Shown piece by piece: positions 25,704 through 36,050 of a stretch of DNA of 64,000 bases (the first letter of the stretch is position 1; each line of letters begins with the position of its first letter). Origin of the DNA: Candidatus Sphingomonas phytovorans (GTDB taxonomy: Bacteria; Pseudomonadota; Alphaproteobacteria; Sphingomonadales; Sphingomonadaceae); NCBI GenBank assembly GCA_029202385.1, contig CP119314.1:1800501-1864500 (forward strand), given 5' to 3'. The notes under the pieces were generated by a model. The model was not told where the DNA came from. It saw only the letters and a program-made list of their open reading frames with translations, and searched no databases. The translations under genes were made by a program, and so were the position numbers.

Positions 25704-27445
25704 CCGAGAAAAGCGGAGCCGATATCCTGGTCGAGGCGCTGTGCGATCTCGGCGTGGAAGTCGTGTTCGGCTACCCGGGCGGTGCCGTCCTGCCGATCTA
25801 TGATGCGCTGTTCCGCAGCAAGCGGATCAAGCACGTCCTAGTTCGCCACGAACAGGCAGCGACTCATGCTGCAGAGGGCTATGCCCGCTCGACCGGCAAG
25901 CCCGGCGTCGTGCTGGTCACTTCAGGCCCGGGCGCGACAAATGCCGTCACGGGCATCACCGATGCGCTGATGGATTCGATCCCGATGATCGTCATCACCG
26001 GCCAGGTCCCGACCGCGCTGATCGGCACCGACGCGTTCCAGGAGGCCGACACTGTCGGCATCACGCGTCACTGCTCGAAGCATAATTATCTGGTGAAGGA
26101 CCCGGCGCGGCTCGGCGACATCATCCATGAGGCGTTCCACATCGCCACCTCGGGCCGTCCGGGGCCGGTCGTGGTCGACATCCCCAAGGACGTCCAGGTC
26201 GCCAGCGCCCGCTACGTCAAACCGGGCCCGATCAAGCACAAGACCTATCGCCCCCAGGTCAAGGCCGACCAGTCGCTGATCGAGCAGGCGGTCGACATGC
26301 TCGCCGCGGCTGAGCGTCCGATCCTCTATACCGGCGGCGGCATCATCAATGCCGGCCCCGCCGCAAGCCAGTTGCTGCGCGAGCTGGCGCGGATCACCGG
26401 TGCGCCGGTCACCTCGACCCTGATGGGCCTTGGCGCCTTCCCCGCCACCTCCGACCAGTGGCTCGGCATGCTCGGCATGCACGGCACCTACGAAGCCAAT
26501 TGGGCGATGAACCAGGCCGACCTGATCCTCTGCCTCGGCGCGCGCTTCGACGACCGGGTTACGGGCCGCCTCGACGCGTTCAGCCCGAACAGCCGCAAGG
26601 TGCATGTCGATATCGACCGGTCGTCGGTGAACAAGAATGTCCGGGTCGACCTGCCGATCATCGCCGATGTCGGCCATGCGCTCGAGGACATGGTCCGCGT
26701 CTACAAGGCGCGGCGCCACCCGAAGCCCGATCTGTCCGACTGGTGGCGCCGGATCGCCGGCTGGCGCGCGGTCAAGAGCCTCGATTTCGTGGAGAGCGCG
26801 ACCGAGATCATGCCGCAGCGCGCGATCAGGGCGCTGTGGGAGGCAACTCAGAAGAAGTCGCCGATCATCACCACCGAGGTCGGCCAGCATCAGATGTGGG
26901 CCGCGCAGCATTTCGATTTCGAGGCGCCCAACAAATGGCTCACCTCGGGCGGCCTCGGCACCATGGGCTATGGCCTGCCCGCCGCGATCGGGGCGCAGCT
27001 CGGCAATCCCAATGCGCTGGTCATCGACATCGCCGGCGAAGCCTCGATCCAGATGAACATCCAGGAGCTTGGCACGGCCACCCAATACAGGCTGCCGGTC
27101 AAGGTCTTCATCCTCAACAACCAGTATATGGGCATGGTCCGCCAGTGGCAGGAACTGACCTATTCGTCGCGTTACGCGGAGAGCTACAGCGATTCCCTGC
27201 CCGACTTCGTGAAGCTGGCCGAAGCCTATGGCTGGAAGGGTATCCGCATCGAGCATCCCGACCAGCTCGAGGCCGGCATCGCCGAGATGCTCGCCCATGA
27301 CGGCCCGGTGATCGTCGACTGCATGGTGGCGAAGCTCGCCAACTGCTTCCCGATGATCCCCTCGGGCGCCGCCCATACCGACATGATCCTCCAGGCCGCC
27401 GAAGTCTCGGGCGAGATGGACGACGAGGCGAAGGCGCTGGTCTGA
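25700..27445 (+). CDS. ilvB: Acetolactate synthase large subunit
   Basis: ThDP- and FAD-dependent condensation of pyruvate (or pyruvate and 2-ketobutyrate), first common step of valine, leucine and isoleucine synthesis. The 581 residues show VEVVFGYPGGAVLPIYDAL, VRHEQAATHAAEGYAR with the catalytic Glu, and FILNNQYMGMVRQWQEL. The ThDP/Mg motif usually written GDG or GDA reads IAGEASIQMN, with Glu for Asp. AGGAAAGAAG precedes the ATG. It is first of ilvB-ilvN-ilvC, and ilvN encodes its regulatory subunit. Confidence 0.97.
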   Translation: MTEKSGADILVEALCDLGVEVVFGYPGGAVLPIYDALFRSKRIKHVLVRHEQAATHAAEGYARSTGKPGVVLVTSGPGATNAVTGITDALMDSIPMIVITGQVPTALIGTDAFQEADTVGITRHCSKHNYLVKDPARLGDIIHEAFHIATSGRPGPVVVDIPKDVQVASARYVKPGPIKHKTYRPQVKADQSLIEQAVDMLAAAERPILYTGGGIINAGPAASQLLRELARITGAPVTSTLMGLGAFPATSDQWLGMLGMHGTYEANWAMNQADLILCLGARFDDRVTGRLDAFSPNSRKVHVDIDRSSVNKNVRVDLPIIADVGHALEDMVRVYKARRHPKPDLSDWWRRIAGWRAVKSLDFVESATEIMPQRAIRALWEATQKKSPIITTEVGQHQMWAAQHFDFEAPNKWLTSGGLGTMGYGLPAAIGAQLGNPNALVIDIAGEASIQMNIQELGTATQYRLPVKVFILNNQYMGMVRQWQELTYSSRYAESYSDSLPDFVKLAEAYGWKGIRIEHPDQLEAGIAEMLAHDGPVIVDCMVAKLANCFPMIPSGAAHTDMILQAAEVSGEMDDEAKALV

Positions 27446-27465
27446 TGGCGATGAGCGCAGCAATT

Positions 27466-27570
27466 CTCCCCTCCCGCTTGCGGGAGGGGTCGGGGGAGGG
27501 CCTGTCCCCAACTGGAAACCCGGCTTGGGGGACATGCCCTCCCCTGGCCCCTCCCGTGAACGGGAGGGGG
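27466..27570. repeat. REPIN-like inverted dimer, GGGAGG family (ilvB-ilvN gap)
   Basis: Two hairpin units face each other: ccccctcccgc-type arms at the left (ctcccctcccgcttgcggga...) and the right (...cccctcccgtgaacgggag), with matching inverted inner segments (gggggagggc / gccctcccct). It fills most of the gap, and its last bases give the purine-rich run 10 nt before the ilvN ATG. Related copies lie at 57549-57696 and 62886-62995. Confidence 0.75.
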
Positions 27571-27577
27571 ATTTAAG

Positions 27578-28093
27578 ATGCACATCAAGGAAGAAACCGC
27601 GAAGCGTCACACGCTGGCGATCATGGTCGACAACGAGCCGGGCATCCTTGCCCGGATCGCCGGCCTGTTCACCGCGCGCGGCTATAATATCGAGAGCCTG
27701 ACCGTGTCCGACGTGACCTCCGACAAGGCGGTCAGCCGGATCACCATCGTCACCTCGGCGTCGGATCATGTGATGGAGCAGATCCTCGCCCAGCTCGACC
27801 GGCTGATCCCGGTTCATTCGGTGACCGATCTCACCGCGCTCTGCCCGCATGTCGAGCGCGAGCTGGCGCTGGTGAAGGTCCGCGGCACCGGCGACCACCG
27901 GATCGAGGCGCTCCGCCTCGCCGATGTCTACCGCGCCCGCGTGGTCGATGCGACCACGTCGAGCTTCGTGTTCGAGGTGACCGGCGGGCCGGAGAAGATC
28001 GACACCTTCATCACGCTGATGCGTGAGGTCGGGCTGATCGAGGTCGCCCGCACCGGCATCGTCGCCATCGCCCGGGGGAAAGAAGCGGCATAA
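27578..28093 (+). CDS. ilvN: Acetolactate synthase small (regulatory) subunit
   Basis: 171 residues: an N-terminal ACT domain (RHTLAIMVDNEPGILARIAG; GYNIESLTVS) that binds valine for feedback inhibition, and a C-terminal ALS_ss_C domain. It activates and stabilises IlvB. The ATG at 27578 is preceded by GGGAGGGGG that belongs to the repeat dimer, so the repeat probably supplies its ribosome-binding site. A different REP-type dimer separates it from ilvC. Confidence 0.96.
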   Translation: MHIKEETAKRHTLAIMVDNEPGILARIAGLFTARGYNIESLTVSDVTSDKAVSRITIVTSASDHVMEQILAQLDRLIPVHSVTDLTALCPHVERELALVKVRGTGDHRIEALRLADVYRARVVDATTSSFVFEVTGGPEKIDTFITLMREVGLIEVARTGIVAIARGKEAA

Positions 28094-28105
28094 CCACCAG
28101 TGTTT

Positions 28106-28197
28106 CGTCACCCCGGACTTGTTCCGGGGTCCATCCATCCACAAGCGACGCCATCACTTGTTGCACGACGGATGCCGGAACAAGTCCGGCATGACGG
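28106..28197. repeat. REPIN-like inverted dimer, CCGGA family (ilvN-ilvC gap)
   Basis: The left unit CGTCACCCCGGACTTGTTCC (hairpin arms 28110-28117 and 28123-28130) and the right unit (arms 28172-28179 and 28185-28192) are reverse-complement versions of the same 30-base core, separated by about 35 bp. A single unit also occurs at 17711-17740. Confidence 0.8.
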
Positions 28198-28209
28198 CGG
28201 ATTTTTTGA

Positions 28210-29247
<1,038 letters not shown>

Positions 29248-29372
29248 CGCTCCCGACGGAACGGCGCAACGGCACGGGTCGCTCCCGGCCAACGCACCGT
29301 TTCCGTCTGAAGGCTTGCATTCGGTCGGGGTCGCGTCATCTTGGCGCGGCCCTTCCCCTGTCGGAGACCCCC

Positions 29373-29984
29373 ATGCGTATTGCCTTGATCGCCGTGCTCG
29401 CTCTCGCTGCGACGCCGCTCCTTGCCCAGACCCCCGGCGGCCAGCCCGGCGCGCCCGATCCGGCCCGTGTTGTCGCCGGCACCTATGCGGTCGATTCCGG
29501 CCACACCCAGGTGTTGTTCACGGTCAATCATCTCGGTTTCACTGAATATACCGGCCAGTTCACCCAGCCGACCGGAAGCCTGACGCTGGATCCCGCCAAT
29601 CCGGCCAGGAACAAGGTCGAGGTTACGTTCGCGATCGACAAGGTCTCCACCACCGTGGCCGGCCTGGACACCCATCTCAAGGCGCCCGACTTCTTCGACG
29701 CGGCGAAATTCCCCGAGGCGAAGTTCGTTTCCACCGGCGTGACGGTGAACGGCACCACCGCAACGATCGTCGGCAACCTGACCGTGCACGGCGTGACCAA
29801 GCCGGTGACGCTGAACGCCCGCTTCGTCGGCGCCGGCAACGGCCCCATGGGCGCCAAGAAGCTGAATGTCGGCTTTGCCGCGACGACCAGCATCAAGCGC
29901 AGCGATTTCGGGATTTCCTTCGGAATCCCGATGGTCTCCGACAAGGTCGATCTGGTCATCAACGCCGGCTTCGTCGCGCAATGA
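29373..29984 (+). CDS. YceI-family periplasmic lipid-binding protein
   Basis: 203 residues. The signal peptide MRIALIAVLALAATPLLAQT is followed by the lipocalin-like YceI fold: YAVDSGHTQVLFTVNHLGFT at the start, DTHLKAPDFFDAAKFPEAKF in the middle and KRSDFGISFGIPMVSDKVDL near the end. Family members bind polyprenoid or similar amphiphiles in the periplasm. The start at 29373 is chosen because it gives the signal peptide. The stop overlaps the TMEM175-like gene by ATGA. Confidence 0.92.
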   Translation: MRIALIAVLALAATPLLAQTPGGQPGAPDPARVVAGTYAVDSGHTQVLFTVNHLGFTEYTGQFTQPTGSLTLDPANPARNKVEVTFAIDKVSTTVAGLDTHLKAPDFFDAAKFPEAKFVSTGVTVNGTTATIVGNLTVHGVTKPVTLNARFVGAGNGPMGAKKLNVGFAATTSIKRSDFGISFGIPMVSDKVDLVINAGFVAQ

Positions 29985-30619
29985 GCGACACGGCGCCGTC
30001 CGGGGACGAGGAGGGCCGGCCGGGCATCGGCCGGATCGAGGCCTTTTCGGACGGCGTCGTCGCCATCATCGTGACGATCATGGTGCTTGAGCTCCATCCC
30101 CCCATCTCGGAGGGGATGGACAGGCTGTGGACGCTCTGGCCGGTCTTCCTCGCCTATGTGCTCAGCTATGCCTATGTCGCGATCTACTGGGTCAATCATC
30201 ACCGCCTGTTCACTCATGCGACTCATGTCACCAACGGGCTGATCTGGTCGAACATGCTGCTGCTGTTCGCGCTGTCGCTCGTCCCCTTCTCCACGTCCTA
30301 TCTCGGCGAGCATCATTTCAACCGGGAGGCGACGCTCCTCTATCTGGTCACCATGCTGCTACCGGCGGCCGCCTATATCTGGCTCCAGTCGATCATCCGC
30401 CACACCGGCAAACAGGGTCCGGCGTCGCAGGCCTATTACCGGCAATATGCCCGCAAGGGCCTTGTCGCGGGGCTGCTCTATCTCCTGGGCATCCCCCTCT
30501 CCTTCCTCTCGCCCTGGCTCGGCATCGCCTGCGCGGCGCTGGTCGCCCTCCTCTGGTTCCTGCCCGACGGCCCGTTCGACCGGTTGTTCGACGGACGGGC
30601 TGGACATCGGGCGCAATGA
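29981..30619 (+). CDS. TMEM175-like (DUF1211) potassium channel family protein
   Basis: 212 residues with about six hydrophobic segments. The hallmark RIEAFSDGVVAIIVTIMV (RxxxFSD motif of TMEM175/DUF1211 proteins) is at the N-terminus, followed by YWVNHHRLF. Characterised bacterial and lysosomal relatives conduct K+. It is translationally coupled to yceI. The leucine leader ORF for leuA begins 20 nt after its stop. Confidence 0.88.
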   Translation: MSDTAPSGDEEGRPGIGRIEAFSDGVVAIIVTIMVLELHPPISEGMDRLWTLWPVFLAYVLSYAYVAIYWVNHHRLFTHATHVTNGLIWSNMLLLFALSLVPFSTSYLGEHHFNREATLLYLVTMLLPAAAYIWLQSIIRHTGKQGPASQAYYRQYARKGLVAGLLYLLGIPLSFLSPWLGIACAALVALLWFLPDGPFDRLFDGRAGHRAQ

Positions 30620-30638
30620 CACGGTAACGGATGTCGCA

Positions 30639-30686
30639 ATGACGCAGGCCATCCGCCTTCCGCTGCTTCGACTTACGCGCCCTTAG
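30639..30686 (+). CDS. leuL: leuA leader peptide
   Basis: A 15-residue ORF, MTQAIRLPLLRLTRP, ends at TAG 90 bp before leuA. Four of the 15 residues are Leu, within a six-residue span, and three of these four use CTT (30657, 30666, 30672), a rare codon in this GC-rich genome. The stop lies inside the first arm of an inverted repeat. This is the classical layout of an attenuator that senses charged tRNA-Leu. The SD is weak (TAACGGA). Confidence 0.75.
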   Translation: MTQAIRLPLLRLTRP

Positions 30687-30740
30687 GCGCGACCTTCGAC
30701 GTGCGCCTCGGGCGCGCGCGACCCGCCTAAGGGCCTCTTC
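30676..30740 (+). promoter_or_regulatory. leuA attenuator stems
   Basis: An 11-bp repeat gcccttaggcg (30679-30689) / cgcctaagggc (30724-30734) can pair, followed by CTCTT. Competing short hairpins exist: cgcgcc/ggcgcg (30676-30681 with 30686-30691) and gcgcc/ggcgc (30703-30707 with 30711-30715). The two arrangements exclude each other, as required for attenuation. Which one terminates is not certain, because no long T-run is present. Confidence 0.55.
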
Positions 30741-30775
30741 GACCCAAAGATCCCCGCGAGCCGCGAGAACGAACC

Positions 30776-32434
30776 ATGCTGCGTGACCCTTCGACCAAAT
30801 ACCGTCCCTTTCCCCAGATCGACCTGCCCAACCGCGAATGGCCGTCGCGAACCATCGTCCAGCCGCCGCGCTGGCTCTCCACCGATCTGCGCGACGGCAA
30901 CCAGGCGCTGATCGATCCGATGGACGGGGAGAAGAAGACCCGCTTCTTCGACCTGATCTGCAAGGTCGGCATCAAGGAGATCGAGGTCGGTTTCCCCAGT
31001 GCCGGCGCGACCGAGTTCGATTTCATCTCCGACCTGGTCAAGACCGGCCGCATTCCGGATGACGTGACGATCCAGGTCCTCACCCAGTCACGCCGCGACC
31101 TGATCGAGACAAGCTTCGAATCCCTGCGCGGCGCGCCCAGGGCGATCGTCCATCTCTACAATGCGGTCAGCCCCGCCTGGCGCAAGATCGTGTTCGGCAT
31201 GAGCCGCGACGAGGTCCGCCAGATCGCGGTCGATGGCGCCAGGATCCTGCGCGATTGCGCCGCCGCGCAGCCGGACACCGACTGGCATTTCGAATACAGC
31301 CCGGAGACCTTCTCCACCGCCGAGCTCGATTTCTCGGTCGAGGTCTGCGAGGCCGTGATGGAGGTGCTTCGCCCCACGCCGGATCACCCGCTGATCCTCA
31401 ACCTGCCCGCGACGGTCGAGTGCGCCACGCCCAACATCTATGCCGACCAGATCGAATGGTTCGGCAAGAACATCCGCAACCGCGACAGCATCGTCATCAG
31501 CCTTCACCCGCACAATGACCGGGGCACCGGCGTCGCCGCGGCGGAACTCGGGCTGATGGCCGGCGCCGACCGGGTCGAGGGCTGCCTGCTCGGCAATGGT
31601 GAGCGCACCGGCAATTGCGACCTGGTGACGGTCGCGCTCAACATGTACACACAAGGCATTGATCCAAAACTGGATTTCTCGGACATCGATGAAATCATCA
31701 ATACCGTCACCTATTGCAACCAGCTCCCCGTCCATCCGCGCCATCCCTATGCAGGCGAGCTGGTGTTCACGGCGTTCTCGGGCTCGCACCAGGACGCGAT
31801 CAAGAAGGGCTTTGCCGCCCAGTCAGCGCGCAACGACGATTTCTGGGAAGTCCCCTACCTCCCGATCGATCCCGCCGATCTCGGCCGCAGCTATGAAGCG
31901 GTGATCCGGGTCAACTCGCAATCCGGCAAGGGCGGCGTCGCCTGGGTGATCGAGCAGGACAAGGGCCTGAAGCTGCCCAAGCGCCTCCAGGCCGATCTCA
32001 GCCGCCATGTTCAGGCAATGGCGGACGAAACAAGCCGCGAGCTCAACGCCGAGGATATCTGGAACGCGTTCCAGAAGGCCTATCTCGCCAAGCCGGACGA
32101 CCGCTTCACGCTGCTCGACTATCATGAGAGCGGCGCCGCGGGCGACCGCCTGTTCGTCGGCCGAGTCGCGATCGGCGGCGAGGAACGGTCGATCTCGGGG
32201 CGCGGCAACGGCCTGATCTCGGGCATCATCGCCGCGCTCGGCGATACGACCGGGCCTCAGCTCGACGTGGTCGATTATAGCGAGCACGCCATCGGCCACG
32301 GCGCCGACGCGCAGGCGGCGGCCTATGTCGAATGCCGCACGGCGGATGGCCGCACGGTCTTCGGCGTCGGCATCGATGCTGACATCGCGACGGCGTCGGT
32401 CAGGGCGGTCCTCAGCGCGGCAAACGCGGTCTAG
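30776..32434 (+). CDS. leuA: 2-isopropylmalate synthase (LeuA type 2)
   Basis: First committed step of leucine synthesis, condensing acetyl-CoA with 2-oxoisovalerate. The 552 residues match the longer type found in actinobacteria and many Proteobacteria. [16 protein letters not shown] holds the catalytic Arg/Asp pair, [12 protein letters not shown] the metal-binding His residues, and [15 protein letters not shown] the active-site glycine loop. A C-terminal LeuA allosteric dimer domain (from about residue 430) would bind leucine. Expression is probably controlled by the leader peptide and stems just upstream. Confidence 0.97.
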   Translation: MLRDPSTKYRPFPQIDLPNREWPSRTIVQPPRWLSTDLRDGNQALIDPMDGEKKTRFFDLICKVGIKEIEVGFPSAGATEFDFISDLVKTGRIPDDVTIQVLTQSRRDLIETSFESLRGAPRAIVHLYNAVSPAWRKIVFGMSRDEVRQIAVDGARILRDCAAAQPDTDWHFEYSPETFSTAELDFSVEVCEAVMEVLRPTPDHPLILNLPATVECATPNIYADQIEWFGKNIRNRDSIVISLHPHNDRGTGVAAAELGLMAGADRVEGCLLGNGERTGNCDLVTVALNMYTQGIDPKLDFSDIDEIINTVTYCNQLPVHPRHPYAGELVFTAFSGSHQDAIKKGFAAQSARNDDFWEVPYLPIDPADLGRSYEAVIRVNSQSGKGGVAWVIEQDKGLKLPKRLQADLSRHVQAMADETSRELNAEDIWNAFQKAYLAKPDDRFTLLDYHESGAAGDRLFVGRVAIGGEERSISGRGNGLISGIIAALGDTTGPQLDVVDYSEHAIGHGADAQAAAYVECRTADGRTVFGVGIDADIATASVRAVLSAANAV

Positions 32435-32525
32435 CCAGCCGCGGTGCGCCATTGCGCCCCGTGAAACGCCACCATAGGTTGCGCGCCGTGGCACCGATGC
32501 TGCGGGCGATGGGGGCTCGAACGGG

Positions 32526-32864
32526 ATGACTCGCATTTTGGCTTCGGCGCTGCTGGCCGGGAGTGCGTTGGCGCTGAGCGCGTGTGTCGCCGGCCTCGCC
32601 GTTGGCGCTGCCGGCATGGCAGCCCGCGGCGTGGCGGGGACACCGCAGAACAACGAGCAGGCGCATCCCGCGGCAACGACCGACTGCAGCGCCCGTGCGT
32701 CGCATTACGGCAAGGTGAGCATCATCGATGTCGAGCAGCGCAGCCCGAGCAAGATCGTCGTCTGGGGGACGGCGGACGATGGCAAGCAACGACGCTCGTT
32801 CGAGTGCAGCTACGGGACCAAAATCACCGGTTTCAAACTGCGGCCGATCGCATCAGCCAGATAA
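32526..32864 (+). CDS. Putative lipoprotein (112 aa)
   Basis: MTRILASALLAGSALALSAC gives a lipobox LSAC with lipidated Cys20. Mature residues 55-112 have two Cys (DCSARASHYGKVSI, FECSYGTKI) and a small beta-type pattern, perhaps disulphide-linked. No known family. Its end is convergent with the paoC-like gene, 28 bp away. Confidence 0.7.
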   Translation: MTRILASALLAGSALALSACVAGLAVGAAGMAARGVAGTPQNNEQAHPAATTDCSARASHYGKVSIIDVEQRSPSKIVVWGTADDGKQRRSFECSYGTKITGFKLRPIASAR

Positions 32865-32892
32865 TCGCGACGGAAGCCAGGCAAGAACCGCC

Positions 32893-35097
32893 TCACGCGA
32901 TTTCCGGCAACCGGTCGAGATGCTTGTCGAGTGTGATCGGATAGTCGCGCACGCGCACGCCGGTGGCATTGTAGATCGCATTGGCGATCGCCGCTCCGAC
33001 CCCGCACAGGCCCAGCTCGCCGACGCCCTTGGCCTTCATCGGCGAGGAGATCGGATCGACCTCATCAAGGAAGATCACCTCCTGATGCGGGATGTCGGCG
33101 TGCACCGGCACTTCATAGCTGGCAAGGTCGTGGTTGACGAAGAAGCCGAAGCGCTTGTCGACCGCCAGTTCCTCCATCAGCGCGGCGCCGACGCCCATCG
33201 TCATCGCGCCGATCATCTGGCTTCGCGCCGCCTTGGGGTTTAGGATTCGACCGGCGGCGCACACCGCCAGCATGCGCCGGACACGCGTTTCCCCGGTGAA
33301 GCCATCGACCGCCACTTCGACGAAATGGCCGGCAAAGGTCGATTGCTGATATCGCTTGTCGAGCGTGCCATATTCGATGCCGTCCTCGACCACGATCTCG
33401 CCGTCACGCGCTGCATCGCCCAGCGCGGCGCTGCGCTTGCCCGATCGAACCTTGCCGTCGGCAAAGGCGCTGTCGGCCGGATCGAAGCCCAGTCGCTGCG
33501 CCACCTTCTCGCGCAGCTTCATGCAGGCCGCGTAGACGCCGGCGGTCGAGTTGTTCGCCCCCCATTGGCCGCCCGAGCCAGCCGAGGCAGGGAAGTCGGA
33601 ATCGCCGAGCTTCACCACCACTCTGCCGATCCCGATGCCCATCGTCTCCGCCGCGGTCTGTGCCAGGATCGTGTAGGTGCCGGTGCCGATATCGGTCATG
33701 TCGGTCTCGATCGTCACCACGCCCTTCCCGTCGAGCCGAACTCGCGCGGCCGACTTCATCAGCAGGTTGTTGCGAAAGCCCGCCGCGACCCCCATGCCGA
33801 TCAGCCAGCGTCCCTCCCGCACCGATGCCGGCCTGGCGTTGCGGCGATCCCAGCCGAAGCGCTCGGCCCCCAGCTTCAGGCACTCGACAAGCTGCCGCTG
33901 CGAGAATTTCCGCTCGGGCTTTGCCGGATCGACCTGCGTGTCGTTCAGGATGCGGAACTGCACCGGGTCGATCCCCAGCTTTTCCGCCATCTCGTCCATC
34001 GCGATCTCAAGCGCCATCAGCCCGGGGGCCTCGCCCGGCGCGCGCATCGCATTGCCCTCCGGCAGGTCGAGCTCGGCAAGCCGCATCGCGGTCAGCCGGT
34101 TCTCGCCCGCGTAAAGCAATTTGGTCTGCTGGACCGCTGCCTCGGGGTCTCCGCCAGGCAGGTTTCCCGATACGCTTTCGTGCGCGATCGCGGTGATCCT
34201 CCCCTCGCGCGTGGCGCCCAGCCGGATGCGCTGGATCGTCGCCGGCCGGTGAGTCGCATTGTTGATCATCATGGGGCGAGGCATCGCGAGCTTGACCGGG
34301 CGCTTCGCCGCCTTCGCTCCAAGCGCGGCCAGGATCGCATCGGCGCGCAGGAACAGCTTTCCGCCGAACCCGCCGCCGATGAACGGGGAATCGAGCCGCA
34401 CATTCTCCCTGGGGATGCCCAGGGTCTTGGCCACGTCTCCCCTGGTCCAGGCGATCATCTGGTTCGACGTCCAAAGGGTCAGCTTGTCGCCTTCCCAGGC
34501 CGCGATCGTCGCGAACGGCTCCATCATGGCGTGGGATTCGTCGGGCGTCGTATAGCTCGCATCGAGCGTCACCGGTGCCGACGCGAAGGCCGCCTCGAAA
34601 TTGCCTACCCGCGCGATCTTCGGTGCACCGTTATCGCTGTTATAGGGGGCTGCAGGCGCCAGCGCCGCCAGGTCGAAACGCCCCTTGGTCCGGCTATACT
34701 CGACCCGCACCAGATTGGCGGCGGCGCGGGCCTGCTCGAACGTCTCGGCCACGACGATCGCGATCGCCTGGTGATAATGTTCGACCACCGGGCCGCCGAA
34801 CAGCGAGGCGGTATTAAAATTGCCCTTGGCCAGCTTCGGCATGTCGAGCGTGGTGACCACCGCCAGCACCCCCGGCGCCGCCTTCGCCTCGTCCGTGTCC
34901 ATTCGGTCGATCCGGCCCTTGGCGATCGCGCTGCCGACCAGATAGCCATAGGCCTGGTTCGGCACCGCATCGTGCCGCTCATAGGCATAGGGTGCCGACC
35001 CGGTGGTCTTGAGCGGGCCGTCGATCCGGTCGGTCGGCTTGCCGATCACCTTGAGCTGGTCGATCGGGTTGGTGCCCGCTGGCGTGTCGAACTTCAT
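32893..35097 (-). CDS. paoC: Aldehyde oxidoreductase molybdenum-binding subunit (PaoC-like)
   Basis: 734 residues of the xanthine dehydrogenase family large subunit: an N-terminal a/b hammerhead domain (residues about 25-130) and then the MoCo domains. [15 protein letters not shown] is the MCD-binding loop, and the stretch ending [21 protein letters not shown] near the C-terminus carries the glutamate-containing segment typical of the active site. It forms a heterotrimer with the two genes upstream. It overlaps the FAD subunit gene by ATGA. The PaoABC complex of E. coli oxidises aromatic aldehydes in the periplasm. No PaoD-type MoCo chaperone gene lies in the visible cluster. Confidence 0.92.
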   Translation of the reverse strand: MKFDTPAGTNPIDQLKVIGKPTDRIDGPLKTTGSAPYAYERHDAVPNQAYGYLVGSAIAKGRIDRMDTDEAKAAPGVLAVVTTLDMPKLAKGNFNTASLFGGPVVEHYHQAIAIVVAETFEQARAAANLVRVEYSRTKGRFDLAALAPAAPYNSDNGAPKIARVGNFEAAFASAPVTLDASYTTPDESHAMMEPFATIAAWEGDKLTLWTSNQMIAWTRGDVAKTLGIPRENVRLDSPFIGGGFGGKLFLRADAILAALGAKAAKRPVKLAMPRPMMINNATHRPATIQRIRLGATREGRITAIAHESVSGNLPGGDPEAAVQQTKLLYAGENRLTAMRLAELDLPEGNAMRAPGEAPGLMALEIAMDEMAEKLGIDPVQFRILNDTQVDPAKPERKFSQRQLVECLKLGAERFGWDRRNARPASVREGRWLIGMGVAAGFRNNLLMKSAARVRLDGKGVVTIETDMTDIGTGTYTILAQTAAETMGIGIGRVVVKLGDSDFPASAGSGGQWGANNSTAGVYAACMKLREKVAQRLGFDPADSAFADGKVRSGKRSAALGDAARDGEIVVEDGIEYGTLDKRYQQSTFAGHFVEVAVDGFTGETRVRRMLAVCAAGRILNPKAARSQMIGAMTMGVGAALMEELAVDKRFGFFVNHDLASYEVPVHADIPHQEVIFLDEVDPISSPMKAKGVGELGLCGVGAAIANAIYNATGVRVRDYPITLDKHLDRLPEIA

Positions 35098-36050
35098 GCC
35101 TGGCTCCTCGCGTCGCTCATCACCGCCGCGATCGTTCGCTCGACCAGCGGCAGCTTGAAGGCATTGTCATGGGTTGGTCGGGCATCCGCGAGCAGGTGCG
35201 CGGCAACCGCCTTCGCTCCGCGCGGTATCGATGTCTCCGCGGCTTCGACCCGCCATGGTTTCGGCGCGATGCCGCCGACCGCAACCCGCCCGGTGCCGTC
35301 AGGCCGGATCACCGCCGCCACCGATACGAGCGCGAAGGCATAGGACGCCCGGTCGCGCACCTTGTGGTAGAGATGCGTGCCCCCGATCGGTCCCGGCAGG
35401 GTGACTCCGGTGATCAGTTCGCCACGTCCTAGCCCCGTCTCGATATGCGGGGTCTTGCCCGGCAGATGATGGAAATCGGCGATCGGAATGGAGCGCGTCG
35501 TTCCCGTCGCATTGACTGTCTCGACCGTCGCATCGAGCAGTCGAAGCGCCACCGCCATGTCGCCCGGATAGGTCGCGATGCAGGCATCGCTTGTCCCGAT
35601 CACGGCAAGCTGCCGGCTGAATCCGCCGATCGCCGCGCAGCCTGAGCCCGGCTTGCGCTTGTTGCACGCCTGGTTGGTGTCGTAGAAATAGGGGCAGCGC
35701 GTCCGCTGGAGCAGATTGCCCGCGGTCGTCGCCTTGTTCCGCAACTGCCCGCTCGCGCCCGCCACGATCGCGCGGGTCAGCACGCCATAGTCCCGCCGGA
35801 TTCGATCGTCCGACGCAAGCGCTGTGTTCGTCACCAGTGCGCCGATCCGCACGCCGCCTTCAGGTGTCTTCTCGATCCGGTCGAGCTTCAGCGGCCCGAC
35901 ATCGACGAGGTGCGCCGGCGCCTCGATCTCCAGCTTCATCAGGTCGAGCAGATTGGTGCCGCCCGCGATGAACTTGGCGCCGGGTGTCCGTTCGACGGCC
36001 GCCGCGGCTGCGGCGGGCGTCTCGGCGCGCTCGTAGCTGAAGGGTTTCAT
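35094..36050 (-). CDS. paoB: Aldehyde oxidoreductase FAD-binding subunit (PaoB-like)
   Basis: 318 residues of the CO-dehydrogenase flavoprotein type. [20 protein letters not shown] binds FAD. The segment [20 protein letters not shown], then [15 protein letters not shown], has the Cys cluster that coordinates an extra [4Fe-4S] in E. coli PaoB. The start is the ATG at 36050, overlapping the paoA-like stop as ATGA; the upstream part of the longer frame lies inside that gene. Confidence 0.92.
   Translation of the reverse strand: MKPFSYERAETPAAAAAAVERTPGAKFIAGGTNLLDLMKLEIEAPAHLVDVGPLKLDRIEKTPEGGVRIGALVTNTALASDDRIRRDYGVLTRAIVAGASGQLRNKATTAGNLLQRTRCPYFYDTNQACNKRKPGSGCAAIGGFSRQLAVIGTSDACIATYPGDMAVALRLLDATVETVNATGTTRSIPIADFHHLPGKTPHIETGLGRGELITGVTLPGPIGGTHLYHKVRDRASYAFALVSVAAVIRPDGTGRVAVGGIAPKPWRVEAAETSIPRGAKAVAAHLLADARPTHDNAFKLPLVERTIAAVMSDARSQA

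Noticed and set aside
25922..28144. 740-codon minus-strand frame over ilvB-ilvN
   Set aside because: Antisense of two well-conserved genes and rich in Arg/Gly/Asp/His as expected from GC-rich antisense reading; no family motif.
32526..32864. Assignment of the small lipoprotein to the pao operon
   Set aside because: It is on the opposite strand and convergent with paoC, so it cannot be cotranscribed.
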